A DNA stretch of 64,000 nt from Gemmatimonadota bacterium (lineage in GTDB: Bacteria; Gemmatimonadota; Gemmatimonadetes; Gemmatimonadales; GWC2-71-9). The stretch spans positions 124,001 through 188,000 of the forward strand of contig JADKJZ010000001.1 in the NCBI GenBank assembly GCA_016720805.1. Reading direction: 5' to 3'. Of the stretch, positions 33,299-41,962 are shown one piece after another. The position numbers and the translations under genes are program-made. Every line of letters begins with the position of its first letter. Positions within the stretch are counted from its first letter, which is position 1. The notes under the pieces were generated by a model that searched no databases, was not told where the DNA came from, and saw only the letters and a program-made list of their open reading frames with translations.

Positions 33299-33972
33299 TT
33301 CCCCTTGACCATCCCCATTCCCGACACCGTCAGGTCGACATTGTGCGTCACGCGGATGCCGAAGATGCCGTCCGTCGACGCCAGCTTGTCCGGCCCGACC
33401 GTGACCGCCTTGTCGAAGCTCTGCACCGCCGTGCCGTTCACCACGCACGACGCCGTGCCGCCCTTCACGCGCCAGCCGACCGTGTTGGTCGACTTGCCGG
33501 ACGCGTCGGCCTTCTGGACCGCCGCGTGCTCGACCGGCCCCGCGAGCGTTGTCACCTTCGCGCCGTGGAAGGTCTTCACCGCGTAGGTGCCGTTGCCGTA
33601 GACGATGCAGTACATCAGCGACTCGGTGTCGGTGTCGAGGCCCGCGCCGCCGATGAAGAGGCCGAACGAGTGCGGGTGCGACGCCGTCATCTTCGTCTCG
33701 GTGAAGGTCGCCTTCACTTCGTAGTCGCCCTTCGCCACGTCGGTGTCGCGCCAGTAGTCGCCGGCGGGACCGATGGTCAGGTGGAGGTCATTCCCCATTG
33801 CCATGAACTTCGAGTCCTTGATCGTCTTGCCGGAGGCGGCCGCCTTCCGGTCAATCCGGCCCTTCCACCCCGGCGCGCTGATGCCGCCTCCGGCCACCGA
33901 GCGATCGGCGTCCTGGGCAGCGAGTGACGTGGCCACACATGAGGCAACCAGCAAGAAGGCGAGTGAACGCAT
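33295..33972 (-). CDS. Secreted lectin-like (LamG/DUF1080-type) protein
   Basis: 225 residues with signal peptide ending SLAAQ. The rest looks like a beta-sandwich: GDYEVKATFTETK, SFGLFIGGAGLDT, NTVGWRVKGGTASCVVNGTAV and GIFGIRVTHNVDLTVSG resemble the strands of 3-keto-disaccharide hydrolase/LamG-like sandwiches. I see no certain catalytic residues, so a binding role is as likely as an enzymatic one. ATG at 33972 is well placed. The downstream phosphodiesterase-like gene overlaps it by GTGA. A TATTGT box is at 34021-34026 on the minus strand. Confidence 0.68.
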   Translation of the reverse strand: MRSLAFLLVASCVATSLAAQDADRSVAGGGISAPGWKGRIDRKAAASGKTIKDSKFMAMGNDLHLTIGPAGDYWRDTDVAKGDYEVKATFTETKMTASHPHSFGLFIGGAGLDTDTESLMYCIVYGNGTYAVKTFHGAKVTTLAGPVEHAAVQKADASGKSTNTVGWRVKGGTASCVVNGTAVQSFDKAVTVGPDKLASTDGIFGIRVTHNVDLTVSGMGMVKGK

Positions 33973-34101
33973 GCGGGAACTCCTGAGGGGGGGATGGGAA
34001 CAGCGGCTGGACATGAAGGAACAATACGCAGGGATCCGGGGGGCGGTGTCATCCCGGCCGCCGAACCCCGCCTTGGCCTCCCGACCGGGACGGTTCCGGG
34101 C

Positions 34102-34107
34102 TATCCT
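34102..34107 (+). promoter_or_regulatory. -10-like box TATCCT upstream of the amidohydrolase gene
   Basis: TATCCT, 25 bases before the ATG at 34133, in a 160-base divergent region. Confidence 0.38.
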
Positions 34108-34132
34108 CAAGGCCTCACCCTGAGGATCCCCC

Positions 34133-35296
34133 ATGCGCCTATCCCGTCGATTTGCCCTTGCCGCTCTGACTCTTGCGGCCGCCCCGCTCTTCGCCCAGGA
34201 GCCGGTCAAGCCGGCGGGGCAGGCGGAGATCCGGCCCGGCCAGTTTCGCGCGCCGGAGTTTCCGGCGCCCTCGATTCTCGACTATCTCCCGCGCAACACC
34301 CTCGTGGTGCCGACGCACATGGTGCCGCGCGCCAAGTATCCGGTCGTCGACCTCCACGGCCACCCGCCGACACTGGTGCTGCCGGAGGTCATCAATGGCG
34401 TGGTGCGCTCGCTCGATTCGCTGAATGTGCGGGTGATGATCAACGCCTCGGGCTCCTCGGGTACGCGACTCACGCAACAGATCGCCGGCGTGAAGGCGGC
34501 AGGGCAGGCGGAGCGATTCGGCTTCTTCACCGCGCTCAACTTGCGCGACGTCGGGCCGGGCTCCGGCGCGATCATCGCCGCGCAGCTCGAGGCCGATGTG
34601 AAGGCAGGCGCCGTCGGCCTGGGCGAGATCGGGAAGCAATTCGGTGTGTCGACCCGCAAGCGCGACGGGACTCGTCTGCAGATTGACGACCCGGAGCTCG
34701 ATCCGGTCTGGGAAATGGCCGCCAAGCTCAAGATTCCGGTCTTCATTCACGTCGCCGACCCGGCGGAGTTCTGGTCGCCGCTCGACTTCCACAACGAGCG
34801 CTGGCTGGAGCTCGCGCTCTTTCCGGACCGCCGCTATCAGGACCGCAGCCGCTTCCCCGATTTCGAGACCTTGATGGGCGAGCGCGACCGGCTCTTCGCC
34901 AGGCACCCCAAGACGACCTTCGTGATCGCCCACCTCGGCTGGCACGCCCAGGACCTGGCGCGGCTCGGCAAGCTGTTCGATCGCTTCCCGAACCTGCATT
35001 CGGAAATCGGGGCGGTGCTCTATGACCTGGGACGGCAGCCGCGCGCCGCACACGCCTTCTTCGTGAAGTACCAGGATCGGATCCTCTTCGGGAAGGATGC
35101 GTTCTACCCCGAGGAGTACCCGTATTACTGGCGCGTCCTCGAGACCGAGGACGAGTACTTCGACTATTACCGCGGCTACCACGCCTTCTGGAAGATGTAC
35201 GGCATGGGATTGCCCGACACGGTGCTGCAGAAGCTCTACTTCCGGAACGCGCTCCGCATCATTCCCGGCATGCCGCACACCGGATTTCCGAAGTGA
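34133..35296 (+). CDS. Secreted amidohydrolase-family protein
   Basis: 387 residues with signal peptide ending LFAQE. VVDLHGHPP near residue 75 is the first metal motif (HxH), GEIGKQFG near 167 the carboxylate position, FIHVADP near 205 and VIAHLGWH near 268 the next His ligands, and FGKDAFYPEEYPYYW near 322 the catalytic Asp, all as in the amidohydrolase-2 (COG2159) family of hydrolases and decarboxylases. Substrate unknown. Its TGA overlaps the GTG of a small membrane-peptide gene, which in turn precedes a sodium symporter, suggesting degradation plus uptake of one compound. Confidence 0.85.
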   Translation: MRLSRRFALAALTLAAAPLFAQEPVKPAGQAEIRPGQFRAPEFPAPSILDYLPRNTLVVPTHMVPRAKYPVVDLHGHPPTLVLPEVINGVVRSLDSLNVRVMINASGSSGTRLTQQIAGVKAAGQAERFGFFTALNLRDVGPGSGAIIAAQLEADVKAGAVGLGEIGKQFGVSTRKRDGTRLQIDDPELDPVWEMAAKLKIPVFIHVADPAEFWSPLDFHNERWLELALFPDRRYQDRSRFPDFETLMGERDRLFARHPKTTFVIAHLGWHAQDLARLGKLFDRFPNLHSEIGAVLYDLGRQPRAAHAFFVKYQDRILFGKDAFYPEEYPYYWRVLETEDEYFDYYRGYHAFWKMYGMGLPDTVLQKLYFRNALRIIPGMPHTGFPK

Positions 35297-35403
35297 GTGC
35301 GGCCGGCACCTCGCGCTTCCGGCGCACGGCGGGGCAGGTCCTCCTGGTGCAGCTGGTGACGCTGCTTCTGCTCTGGTGGCTGCAACAGCACTTCACTTCC
35401 TGA
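35293..35403 (+). CDS. 36-residue single-span membrane peptide
   Basis: A short frame from GTG 35293, overlapping the amidohydrolase stop as GTGA, to TGA at 35401. It encodes an N-terminus with several Arg residues (SRFRRTAGQ) and one strongly hydrophobic helix (VTLLLLWWLQQ). The symporter ATG follows ten bases later. The tight coupling on both sides and the clear membrane helix suggest a genuine small gene, perhaps an accessory of the symporter; this is inference. A second GTG at 35297 is out of this frame. Confidence 0.6.
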   Translation: MSAAGTSRFRRTAGQVLLVQLVTLLLLWWLQQHFTS

Positions 35404-35413
35404 GGCGCGCCCC

Positions 35414-37108
35414 ATGCATCCGCTGAACTGGGCGATCATCATCGGCTACCTCATCTACGTGATCTGGGATGGCCTGCGCCGCTCGAAGAACACCACCAAC
35501 ATCGAGGGCTACTTTCTCGCCAATCGCTCGCTGCCGTGGTGGGCCGTGGGACTCTCGGTCATGGCGACGCAGCTCTCCGCCGTGACGATGATCGGCACGA
35601 CGGGGCAGGGCGCCACCGACGGCATGCGCTTCGTGCAGTTCTACTTCGGCCTGCCGCTGGCGATGGTGATCCTCGGCGTGACGCTGGTGCCGTTCCTCCA
35701 CGGCGCCAAGGTCTTCACGGCGTACGAGTATCTGGAGAAGCGGTTCGACGCCAAGACGCGCTCGCTCACCGCCTTTCTCTTCCTGCTCTCGCGCGGGATG
35801 TCGTGCGGCACCATCATCGCCGCACCCGCCGTGGTCTTCTCGGCGATCTTCGGCTGGAACATCGCCTGGTGCGTGGCGTTGATCGGCATTCCGACGGTGA
35901 TCTACACCATGTTCGGCGGCGTGCAGGCGGTGACCTGGGCCGACGTGAAGCAGATGGTGCTGATCGTCTTCGCACTGGTCGCGATGGTGATCGTGCTCCT
36001 CGTCAAGATGCCGGTCTCGCCGGGCGACGCCTTCGAGCTGGCCGGCGCCACGGGACGGCTCCGCGTCTTCGACTTCTCGTGGGACCTGACCAAGACCTAC
36101 ACCTTCTGGTCCGGCATCCTCGGTGGCACCTTCCTGATGCTCTCCTACTTCGGGACCGATCAGTCGCAGGTGCAGCGCTACCTGACCGCCAAGTCGGTGG
36201 ACGATGCGCGCACCTCGCTGCTGATGAGCGCCTACTGGAAGATTCCGTTGCAGGCCCTGGTCCTCATCATCGGCGTCCTGATCTGGGTGTTCAACCTCTT
36301 CTTCACACCACCGCTCCTGGTGAATCCCGCCGCGGAACGCCAGGTCCAGGCGGCGCGTCCGGCCGAATTCCAGACACTGCAACAGCGCTATCTCGATGCG
36401 ACCGACGCTCGGCGCAGCGACGCCCGGCTCGCGGTCGCCGGCGATCAGGGCATCGGCGCGGACCGGACCCTTCCCGATCGGGCGGCCTTCGTGGCGTCCG
36501 AGGCGAAGGTGAACGCCATCCGCGGCGAGGCGCTCGCACTGGTGACCGAAGTGACGGGTGAACCATCCAGGGACGTCAACTACATCGTCCCCTACTTCGT
36601 GCTCCACTGGCTGCCGCTCGGCCTGGCCGGGCTCTTCATCGCGGGCGTCATGGCCGCAGCGATGTCGAGCATCGCCGCGGAACTGAACTCGCTCTCGACC
36701 GCGACAGTGATCGACTTCTATCGCCGGTGGTGGCGTCCCGAGGGGAGCGAGGCCGAGCTGCTTCGCGTCTCGAAGATCTCCACCGGCCTCTGGGGGATCT
36801 TCGCCTGTGTGGTGGCGTCGTACGCCGCCAATCTCGGCTCGTTGATCGAGGTGGTGAACCGCTTCGGCTCCTTCTTCTACGGCTCGATCCTTGGCGTCTT
36901 CATCCTCGCGATGCTGCCGCGCACCAGCGGACCCGGTGCGTTCTTCGGCTTGCTCGCGGGGATGGGCGCGGTCGCGTCGGTGTCGTTCGGCATGCCCGAG
37001 GTGTCGTTCCTCTGGCACAATGTGGTGGGGGCGGTGTCGGTCGTGGTGGTGGGGTCGCTGATCTCGCTGGTGGTGACGCGCCGACCGGCGGAGCCGCAGC
37101 TCGGATGA
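35414..37108 (+). CDS. Sodium:solute symporter (SSS family)
   Basis: 564 residues, about 13 membrane segments. EGYFLANRSLPWWAVGLSV near residue 30 and TQLSAVTMIGTTGQGATDG near 52 are the SSS helix 1-2 region; YFGTDQSQVQRYL near 240 and MSSIAAELNSLSTATVIDFYRR near 420 are conserved central and sodium-site motifs. A periplasmic or cytoplasmic loop of about 80 residues (near 305-385) is longer than usual. Third gene of a unit with the amidohydrolase and the 36-residue peptide. Stop is four bases from the convergent GH57 gene stop. Confidence 0.88.
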   Translation: MHPLNWAIIIGYLIYVIWDGLRRSKNTTNIEGYFLANRSLPWWAVGLSVMATQLSAVTMIGTTGQGATDGMRFVQFYFGLPLAMVILGVTLVPFLHGAKVFTAYEYLEKRFDAKTRSLTAFLFLLSRGMSCGTIIAAPAVVFSAIFGWNIAWCVALIGIPTVIYTMFGGVQAVTWADVKQMVLIVFALVAMVIVLLVKMPVSPGDAFELAGATGRLRVFDFSWDLTKTYTFWSGILGGTFLMLSYFGTDQSQVQRYLTAKSVDDARTSLLMSAYWKIPLQALVLIIGVLIWVFNLFFTPPLLVNPAAERQVQAARPAEFQTLQQRYLDATDARRSDARLAVAGDQGIGADRTLPDRAAFVASEAKVNAIRGEALALVTEVTGEPSRDVNYIVPYFVLHWLPLGLAGLFIAGVMAAAMSSIAAELNSLSTATVIDFYRRWWRPEGSEAELLRVSKISTGLWGIFACVVASYAANLGSLIEVVNRFGSFFYGSILGVFILAMLPRTSGPGAFFGLLAGMGAVASVSFGMPEVSFLWHNVVGAVSVVVVGSLISLVVTRRPAEPQLG

Positions 37109-37112
37109 GCCG

Positions 37113-38918
37113 CTAGAGGGCGATCAGCAGCCGCGCGGCGAGTGTGTCGCGCGCCGGGGACCCCGGCAATGCGGTCAGCGCCTCGAACGCCGCAATCCGG
37201 GACGACTCCGGGAGCTCGACCTCCGCCAGATCATGGAGGTCGAGCACGGCGTGCACCACGACCCCGGCGTCGTCGAGCCCATCCCGGGCCACCAGCGCCC
37301 AGGCACCGGCGAACGCGGCGGTCAGCGCCGCGGGCAAGGGCAAGAGCCCGTCGCCGAGCGCATCGCGTGCCGCCGGTCCGAGCGTCGCGTCGAACACCAT
37401 CGGATGGGCGGCCTGCGCCAGCAGCACTCTCACCGGGCGAGGCACGCACGCAATCGGCACGACTTCGGCCGCCACTTCCGGCGCGTCCACCCGACGCACA
37501 TGCATCCGGAGCGGCACCACCCCGTGAATGACCGACTCGGCGCGCCAACGGACTTCTTCGTCGGTTCGCACCTGACGGAGGACGATGTCGTCGCCCTCCA
37601 GGCGGAAAGTGTGCACCGGGAGGACCAGGTCGTCGAGCGCATCGGGGGTCACGTCGCGGAGGGCCGCAATGCCGGCGGCGAGGCGGGCCGGCCCGTGCGC
37701 GTCCACCTTGACATCCCGTTGCCAGATGGTGATCCCGTCGCCCTTGGTGGGGTCGTTGCTCCGGGCCTGGCCGAGCGTGGCAAGCAGCGTGGCCTCCGCG
37801 GCGGGCTGCGCCGTCGGCGGGAGCCACTCGATGGCGCGCGCGGCATGCCGCATCACGATCGGTGGCTCGATGCGGGCAATGTCGTCGAAGAACCAGCCGC
37901 AGGAGGTGAACATCGCCAGCGCGTGCCGCTCCGCCTCGAGCAAGCGCTTCGCCGCGCTCGGCAGCTCGCTGACTCCATCGAGTTCCGGTCCGGCGAGGTC
38001 GCGGGTGGTCCACGGATCGCCATGACCCTCGGGCCAGGCTCCCTCGACGACCGCGTGGACCGTCTCTGCCAGTTGCTGCAACCCGAGCCGGAGTGGTGTG
38101 CGCCACGCCTGCGACGTGTTGCCATCCATCCGGCAGCCGCAGTCGCCCTGCCAGCGTCCGAGGGCGTGCGGGCAACTCCAGGCCGTCCGCTCGACCAGGA
38201 CGACGTCCTGCGCCGGCGAATGCGCGGCGAGGAGCGCACCGAAGTTGGTCATCCGCGTGGCGGGGTCCTGGTCGACCTGGTCGATCAGCGCCGCGAGGGC
38301 AAGATCGCCGCTGCGGTGGTGATGCCCGAAGGTCTCGCCATCGGTGGCCACCGAGGTAATGGTGGGGCCGTCGTCGGCCATCGGCATGGCCGCGATTCGG
38401 GCGTGCCACCCGGTCGTGTCACGGAGCACGTCGCTGAAGGCGATGTCGTGCGCGAGCGCGCCGTCATAGCAGAAGATGGCCAGCTCGTGCGCGCCGCTGC
38501 GCCACCGTCCCGGACGACCGTGCGGCGGGGGTGACGTAACCTGATGCGGCGAGAGGACGGTGAAGCGAATCCCCTCCTGTGCCAGGACCTCGAGCGTCTC
38601 GCTGTCGACAGCGGTCTCGGGAAGCCACATCCCTTCCGGGTCGCGGCCGAAGCGGCGACGGAAGTCGCGGATCCCCCAGCGGACCTCGGTGACCTTGTCA
38701 CGGCGCGACGCGAGCGGCAGAATGACGTGATGGTAGGGCTGGGCGATCGCGTTGCCGACACCGAGGCGGGCGAGCGAGGCGCGGTCGCCGTCGACGATGG
38801 CGGCGCCGACGTCGGGGGCGTGCCAATCGAACCAACGGAAGAGCGTCGGACCGACGTCGAACGAACACCACGCATAGGCGTTGACGGTGCGTCGGAGCAA
38901 CCCCTGCGGCGTGAGCAC
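37113..38918 (-). CDS. GH57 family protein with DUF3536 domain, N-terminally truncated
   Basis: 601 residues from GTG at 38918. AYAWCSFDVGPTLFRWFD, GNAIAQPYHHVILPLASR, RWGIRDFRRRFGRDPEGMWLPETAVD and VATDGETFGHHH are typical GH57/DUF3536 segments, with candidate catalytic Glu (LPETA) and Asp (TDGE). Homologues normally have about 45 further residues at the start, including the HGHFYQPP motif; these are missing. The conserved frame can be traced back to about 38940 (NAPLAAARVL) and then runs directly into the branching-enzyme gene in another frame. Either this is a deletion or an assembly error. Last gene of the glycogen operon; probably acts on alpha-glucan if functional. Confidence 0.72.
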   Translation of the reverse strand: MLTPQGLLRRTVNAYAWCSFDVGPTLFRWFDWHAPDVGAAIVDGDRASLARLGVGNAIAQPYHHVILPLASRRDKVTEVRWGIRDFRRRFGRDPEGMWLPETAVDSETLEVLAQEGIRFTVLSPHQVTSPPPHGRPGRWRSGAHELAIFCYDGALAHDIAFSDVLRDTTGWHARIAAMPMADDGPTITSVATDGETFGHHHRSGDLALAALIDQVDQDPATRMTNFGALLAAHSPAQDVVLVERTAWSCPHALGRWQGDCGCRMDGNTSQAWRTPLRLGLQQLAETVHAVVEGAWPEGHGDPWTTRDLAGPELDGVSELPSAAKRLLEAERHALAMFTSCGWFFDDIARIEPPIVMRHAARAIEWLPPTAQPAAEATLLATLGQARSNDPTKGDGITIWQRDVKVDAHGPARLAAGIAALRDVTPDALDDLVLPVHTFRLEGDDIVLRQVRTDEEVRWRAESVIHGVVPLRMHVRRVDAPEVAAEVVPIACVPRPVRVLLAQAAHPMVFDATLGPAARDALGDGLLPLPAALTAAFAGAWALVARDGLDDAGVVVHAVLDLHDLAEVELPESSRIAAFEALTALPGSPARDTLAARLLIAL

Positions 38919-40465
38919 GCGGGCGGCGGCGAGCGGCGCATTACCGGCAACAGCTCGGCGAGCGCATCGCAGTGTTCGACGAAGCGCTTGGTGGCGTAGT
39001 CACCGGCCGCGCCGGTCGAGATGATGAACTGCCAGTCGGACGATTGCGCCAGGAGCAGTTCGCGCGCGGCCTGTTCCAGCACCGGCCAGAGCCCGGGATC
39101 GTCGAGTGCCTGCGGCACCGCATCCCAGAAGCGTTCCTCGAGCGGCCAGAGCATCTCCCAGGTCCAATTCGTCTGCGGGCCGATCCACATCGAGAAGTCG
39201 CCGTTGGCACCCCACGATCCCGGCCCGAGGCGAATCGTGGTGTTCGGCGGCGACTCGTCGAGCATCGCGCCGGCGCTCAGCGCGCGGATGCGGGTGCCGT
39301 GCGCCAGTTCGCCGAACAGTGCTTCGAGGAAGTCGACGCCCTCGAACCACCAGTGGCCGAAGAGCTCCGTGTCGAACGGTGCGACAATCGCGCGATCGCC
39401 CCGGCGGGCAGCCTGACTCACCGCCTCGAGCAACGAGGCGAAGTGCCTGGCATGGAGCCCGGCGGCGAGGCGCGCCTGATCGGGGTGATACGGCCCTTTC
39501 TCGGCGAGATCGGCCTTGGTATCCGTCACACTCCAGAGCTTGAGCCCACCGGGATAGCGGATCTTGTGGAACTCGAGGTAGCGGCCGTCGCCCGGGTAGC
39601 CGCCGTGGCGGCTCCACACCTGTTCGGTCGTGCGCGGGTCGCGCACCAGGACGTGCAACGGGCGGCCGCGCACGGGGGTGCCGAGCTGGTAGGCCCGATA
39701 CGGCGAGCGCGGGCCGCCCAGCCGAGGCTTGGTCGTGCCGCCGCCATAGAGTTCCGACGCTTCGCCGGCCTCGGCCAGATGCGCGTCGACATAAAACCAG
39801 CGGAACCCTGCAAAGCGGAGGTGGTCCTCGATGCCTCGGCGCACCGGCACCGCGCGCGCCGACGGAAGCGGCTGCCACGGCCCGCGCGGGCGATAGGCAC
39901 ACTCGGGCACCCAGCAGCCGTGCGGGAGTTCGCCGAAGTGCCGCTGATGCTCCGCACGGCCCACCAGGAGCTGGAAGCGAATCGATTCGTCGCGCCCGAG
40001 CAGCGGGAGGAAGCCGTGCGTGGCCGCGGACGAGATCAGCTCGAGGCGTCCCGCCTCCGCATGGCGTCGGAACTCGCCAATCAGGTCGCGGTCGATGGAC
40101 TCCCAGAGGCGCTGCAGGCCGCGCAGGTGCTGCTCCCACCAGGGGACCACGTCGAGCAGATCGAGGTCCCCGGTGTCGCGCAGCGACTCGGGGGCTTCGG
40201 CCAGTGTCTCGAAGCGATGCGCGAAGTAGGTGTCGAGTTCCTCGCGGAACGACGGATGCGCCAACTGCGCCGCCAGGATCGGCGTGATGCCGAGCGTGAT
40301 CGGCGCGGCGATCCCCTCCGCCTCCAATCGACGGAGTGCGCCGACGAGGGGGAGGTAGGTATCGAGCGCGGCCTCACAGATCCAGTCGCTGCCATGGGGC
40401 CAGCGACCGTGATGCAGCACCCACGGCAGGTGGGAGTGCAGCGTGAGGACGAAGCCGAGGCTCAT
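38285..40465 (-). CDS. GH57 1,4-alpha-glucan branching enzyme (DUF1957), with an out-of-frame C-terminal tail
   Basis: The conserved part, about residues 1-508, has HSHLPW near 10, THGFLPLL, CWVPECAYRPRG (nucleophile Glu) near 200, FDTELFGHWWFEG (catalytic Asp) near 365 and WTWEMLWPLEERFWD, as in GH57 branching enzymes that make alpha-1,6 branches in glycogen. After ELLPV, at about 38943, the family match ends and the frame continues for about 218 Arg/Ser-rich residues that overlap the next gene in another frame; this tail is surely not native. ATG at 40465 overlaps the glycogen synthase stop as ATGA. Confidence 0.83.
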   Translation of the reverse strand: MSLGFVLTLHSHLPWVLHHGRWPHGSDWICEAALDTYLPLVGALRRLEAEGIAAPITLGITPILAAQLAHPSFREELDTYFAHRFETLAEAPESLRDTGDLDLLDVVPWWEQHLRGLQRLWESIDRDLIGEFRRHAEAGRLELISSAATHGFLPLLGRDESIRFQLLVGRAEHQRHFGELPHGCWVPECAYRPRGPWQPLPSARAVPVRRGIEDHLRFAGFRWFYVDAHLAEAGEASELYGGGTTKPRLGGPRSPYRAYQLGTPVRGRPLHVLVRDPRTTEQVWSRHGGYPGDGRYLEFHKIRYPGGLKLWSVTDTKADLAEKGPYHPDQARLAAGLHARHFASLLEAVSQAARRGDRAIVAPFDTELFGHWWFEGVDFLEALFGELAHGTRIRALSAGAMLDESPPNTTIRLGPGSWGANGDFSMWIGPQTNWTWEMLWPLEERFWDAVPQALDDPGLWPVLEQAARELLLAQSSDWQFIISTGAAGDYATKRFVEHCDALAELLPVMRRSPPPACSRRRGCSDAPSTPMRGVRSTSVRRSSVGSIGTPPTSAPPSSTATAPRSPASVSATRSPSPTITSFCRSRRAVTRSPRSAGGSATSVAASAATRKGCGFPRPLSTARRSRSWHRRGFASPSSRRIRLRHPRRTVVRDGGAAARTSWPSSAMTARSRTTSPSATCSVTRPGGTPESRPCRWPTTAPPLPRWPPMARPSGITTAAAILPSRR

Positions 40466-41958
40466 CCCGAGCGACCGGCCCGGTGGGCGATCGCGCTGGT
40501 GTAGATCGAGAGGTACTTCTCGGCCACGCGATCCCAGCCGAAGTCGCGGGCCATCGCCTCGCGTTGCATCGCCTGCCAGGCGCGGTGATCGCGCTGCTCC
40601 GTGAGCGCGCGCCAGATGCCGCCCACCACGGCCCGATCCTCGTAGGCGTCGAAGAGGAAGCCCGTCACCCCATCGTCGATGGTGTCGGCGAGGCCGCCGA
40701 CGCGCCGCGCCACCGGAATCGTGCCGTAGCGCTGTGCGCGCATCTGCGTCAATCCGCACGGCTCGTACTGCGACGGCATCAGGAAGAGATCGGCGCCGGC
40801 CATCAACACATGTTCGAGCTCGTCGGAGAATCTCCCCTCCACGCCGATGCGATGCGGCATCGCGGTCCGCAGTTGCTGCATCGCCGTCTCGTAGCGCGCT
40901 TCACCGCTGCCGAGGAAGACGAATTGTGCCGCCGTCTGGAAGAGGGCGTGGTTCCGCACGACGATGTCGAGTCCCTTCTGTGTCACCATCCGCCCGGCCA
41001 GCGCGATCACGGGGATGAAGGGATTCTCGGGGAGCCCGAAGCGGCGCTGCATGTCGGTCTTGCAGGCGCGCTTGCCGGCGAGATCGTCAGTCGAATACCG
41101 CGCCGCGAGATGGCGATCGGTGCGCGGGTCCCACGCGTCCACGTCGATGCCGTTCAGCACTCCGGTGAAGCGATCACCCATCGCCTGATAGACGCCCTGG
41201 AGGCCGAAGCCGCCCTCGGGGGTCCGCAGCTCGACGGCGTGTGCCGGTGACACCGTGGTCGCCATGTCGGCGTGGGTCAGGCCACCCTTCAGCAGATTGA
41301 CCTTGCCGTACCACTCGAGCGCGTCCGGGTTGAACAGCGACCACGGCAGTCCGAGCTCCGGCATCACCTCGGCCGGAAAGTGCCCCTGGTACCCGCCGTT
41401 GTGGACGGAGAGTACCACCGGGATGCGATCGAACCATGGGTCGCCGCCAAACCAGCGGCGCAGATAGACCGCGGCGAGCGAGGCGTGCCAGTCGTGCGCA
41501 TGGAGCACGACCGGGCCGTCCGTGAGGCGCGGGAGCGCCGCCACCGCCGCCGCCGCGAAGGCGGCGAAGCGTCGATGATTGTCGGGGTAGTCGCTCCCGC
41601 CCTCGCCGTAGATTCCGGCGCGATCGAAGAATCCATCGTGCTGGATGAAGTACGTCGGCGTTTCGGAGGCGGGGTCGTGATCGCGCCAAAGCCGAAAGCG
41701 TTCCTGCCGCCCGCCGAAATCGAGCGTGTAGGGCTCGCCCACCTGCTCCATCGCGTGGAGGTGCTGGTGCGCCACGCGGTAGAGCGGGAGGATCGCCGCG
41801 GTCTCGAGTCCGCGCCGTGCCTGATAGCGGTGCAGTCCCCACGCCGCCTCGGCCAAGCCACCGGTGCGCGCGTACGGGTAGTACTCGGCGCTCAGGTGGA
41901 CCAGCATCGGCGGGGTCCCCTCGATCGGGGGCAGCTCGAGCAGCGGCAGCGTGGTCAT
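40462..41958 (-). CDS. glgA: Glycogen/starch synthase (GT5)
   Basis: 498 residues. LVHLSAEYYPYARTGGLAEA near residue 20 is the GT5 version of the KTGGL sugar-nucleotide motif (here RTGGL), VVLHAHDWHASL near 130 and SVHNGGYQGHF near 167 line the active site, and LMPSQYEPCGLTQM near 385 is the ExxxxxGL donor motif. It elongates alpha-1,4-glucan from ADP- or UDP-glucose. ATG at 41958 is four bases after the phosphorylase stop, and the branching enzyme overlaps its end. The frame extends upstream without support. No ADP-glucose pyrophosphorylase gene is in the window. Confidence 0.92.
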   Translation of the reverse strand: MTTLPLLELPPIEGTPPMLVHLSAEYYPYARTGGLAEAAWGLHRYQARRGLETAAILPLYRVAHQHLHAMEQVGEPYTLDFGGRQERFRLWRDHDPASETPTYFIQHDGFFDRAGIYGEGGSDYPDNHRRFAAFAAAAVAALPRLTDGPVVLHAHDWHASLAAVYLRRWFGGDPWFDRIPVVLSVHNGGYQGHFPAEVMPELGLPWSLFNPDALEWYGKVNLLKGGLTHADMATTVSPAHAVELRTPEGGFGLQGVYQAMGDRFTGVLNGIDVDAWDPRTDRHLAARYSTDDLAGKRACKTDMQRRFGLPENPFIPVIALAGRMVTQKGLDIVVRNHALFQTAAQFVFLGSGEARYETAMQQLRTAMPHRIGVEGRFSDELEHVLMAGADLFLMPSQYEPCGLTQMRAQRYGTIPVARRVGGLADTIDDGVTGFLFDAYEDRAVVGGIWRALTEQRDHRAWQAMQREAMARDFGWDRVAEKYLSIYTSAIAHRAGRSG

Positions 41959-41962
41959 GCGA

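Noticed and set aside
38285..38940. C-terminal tail of the branching-enzyme frame as a real domain
   Set aside because: It is Arg/Ser/Pro-rich and out of frame with the conserved DUF3536 sequence in the same DNA.
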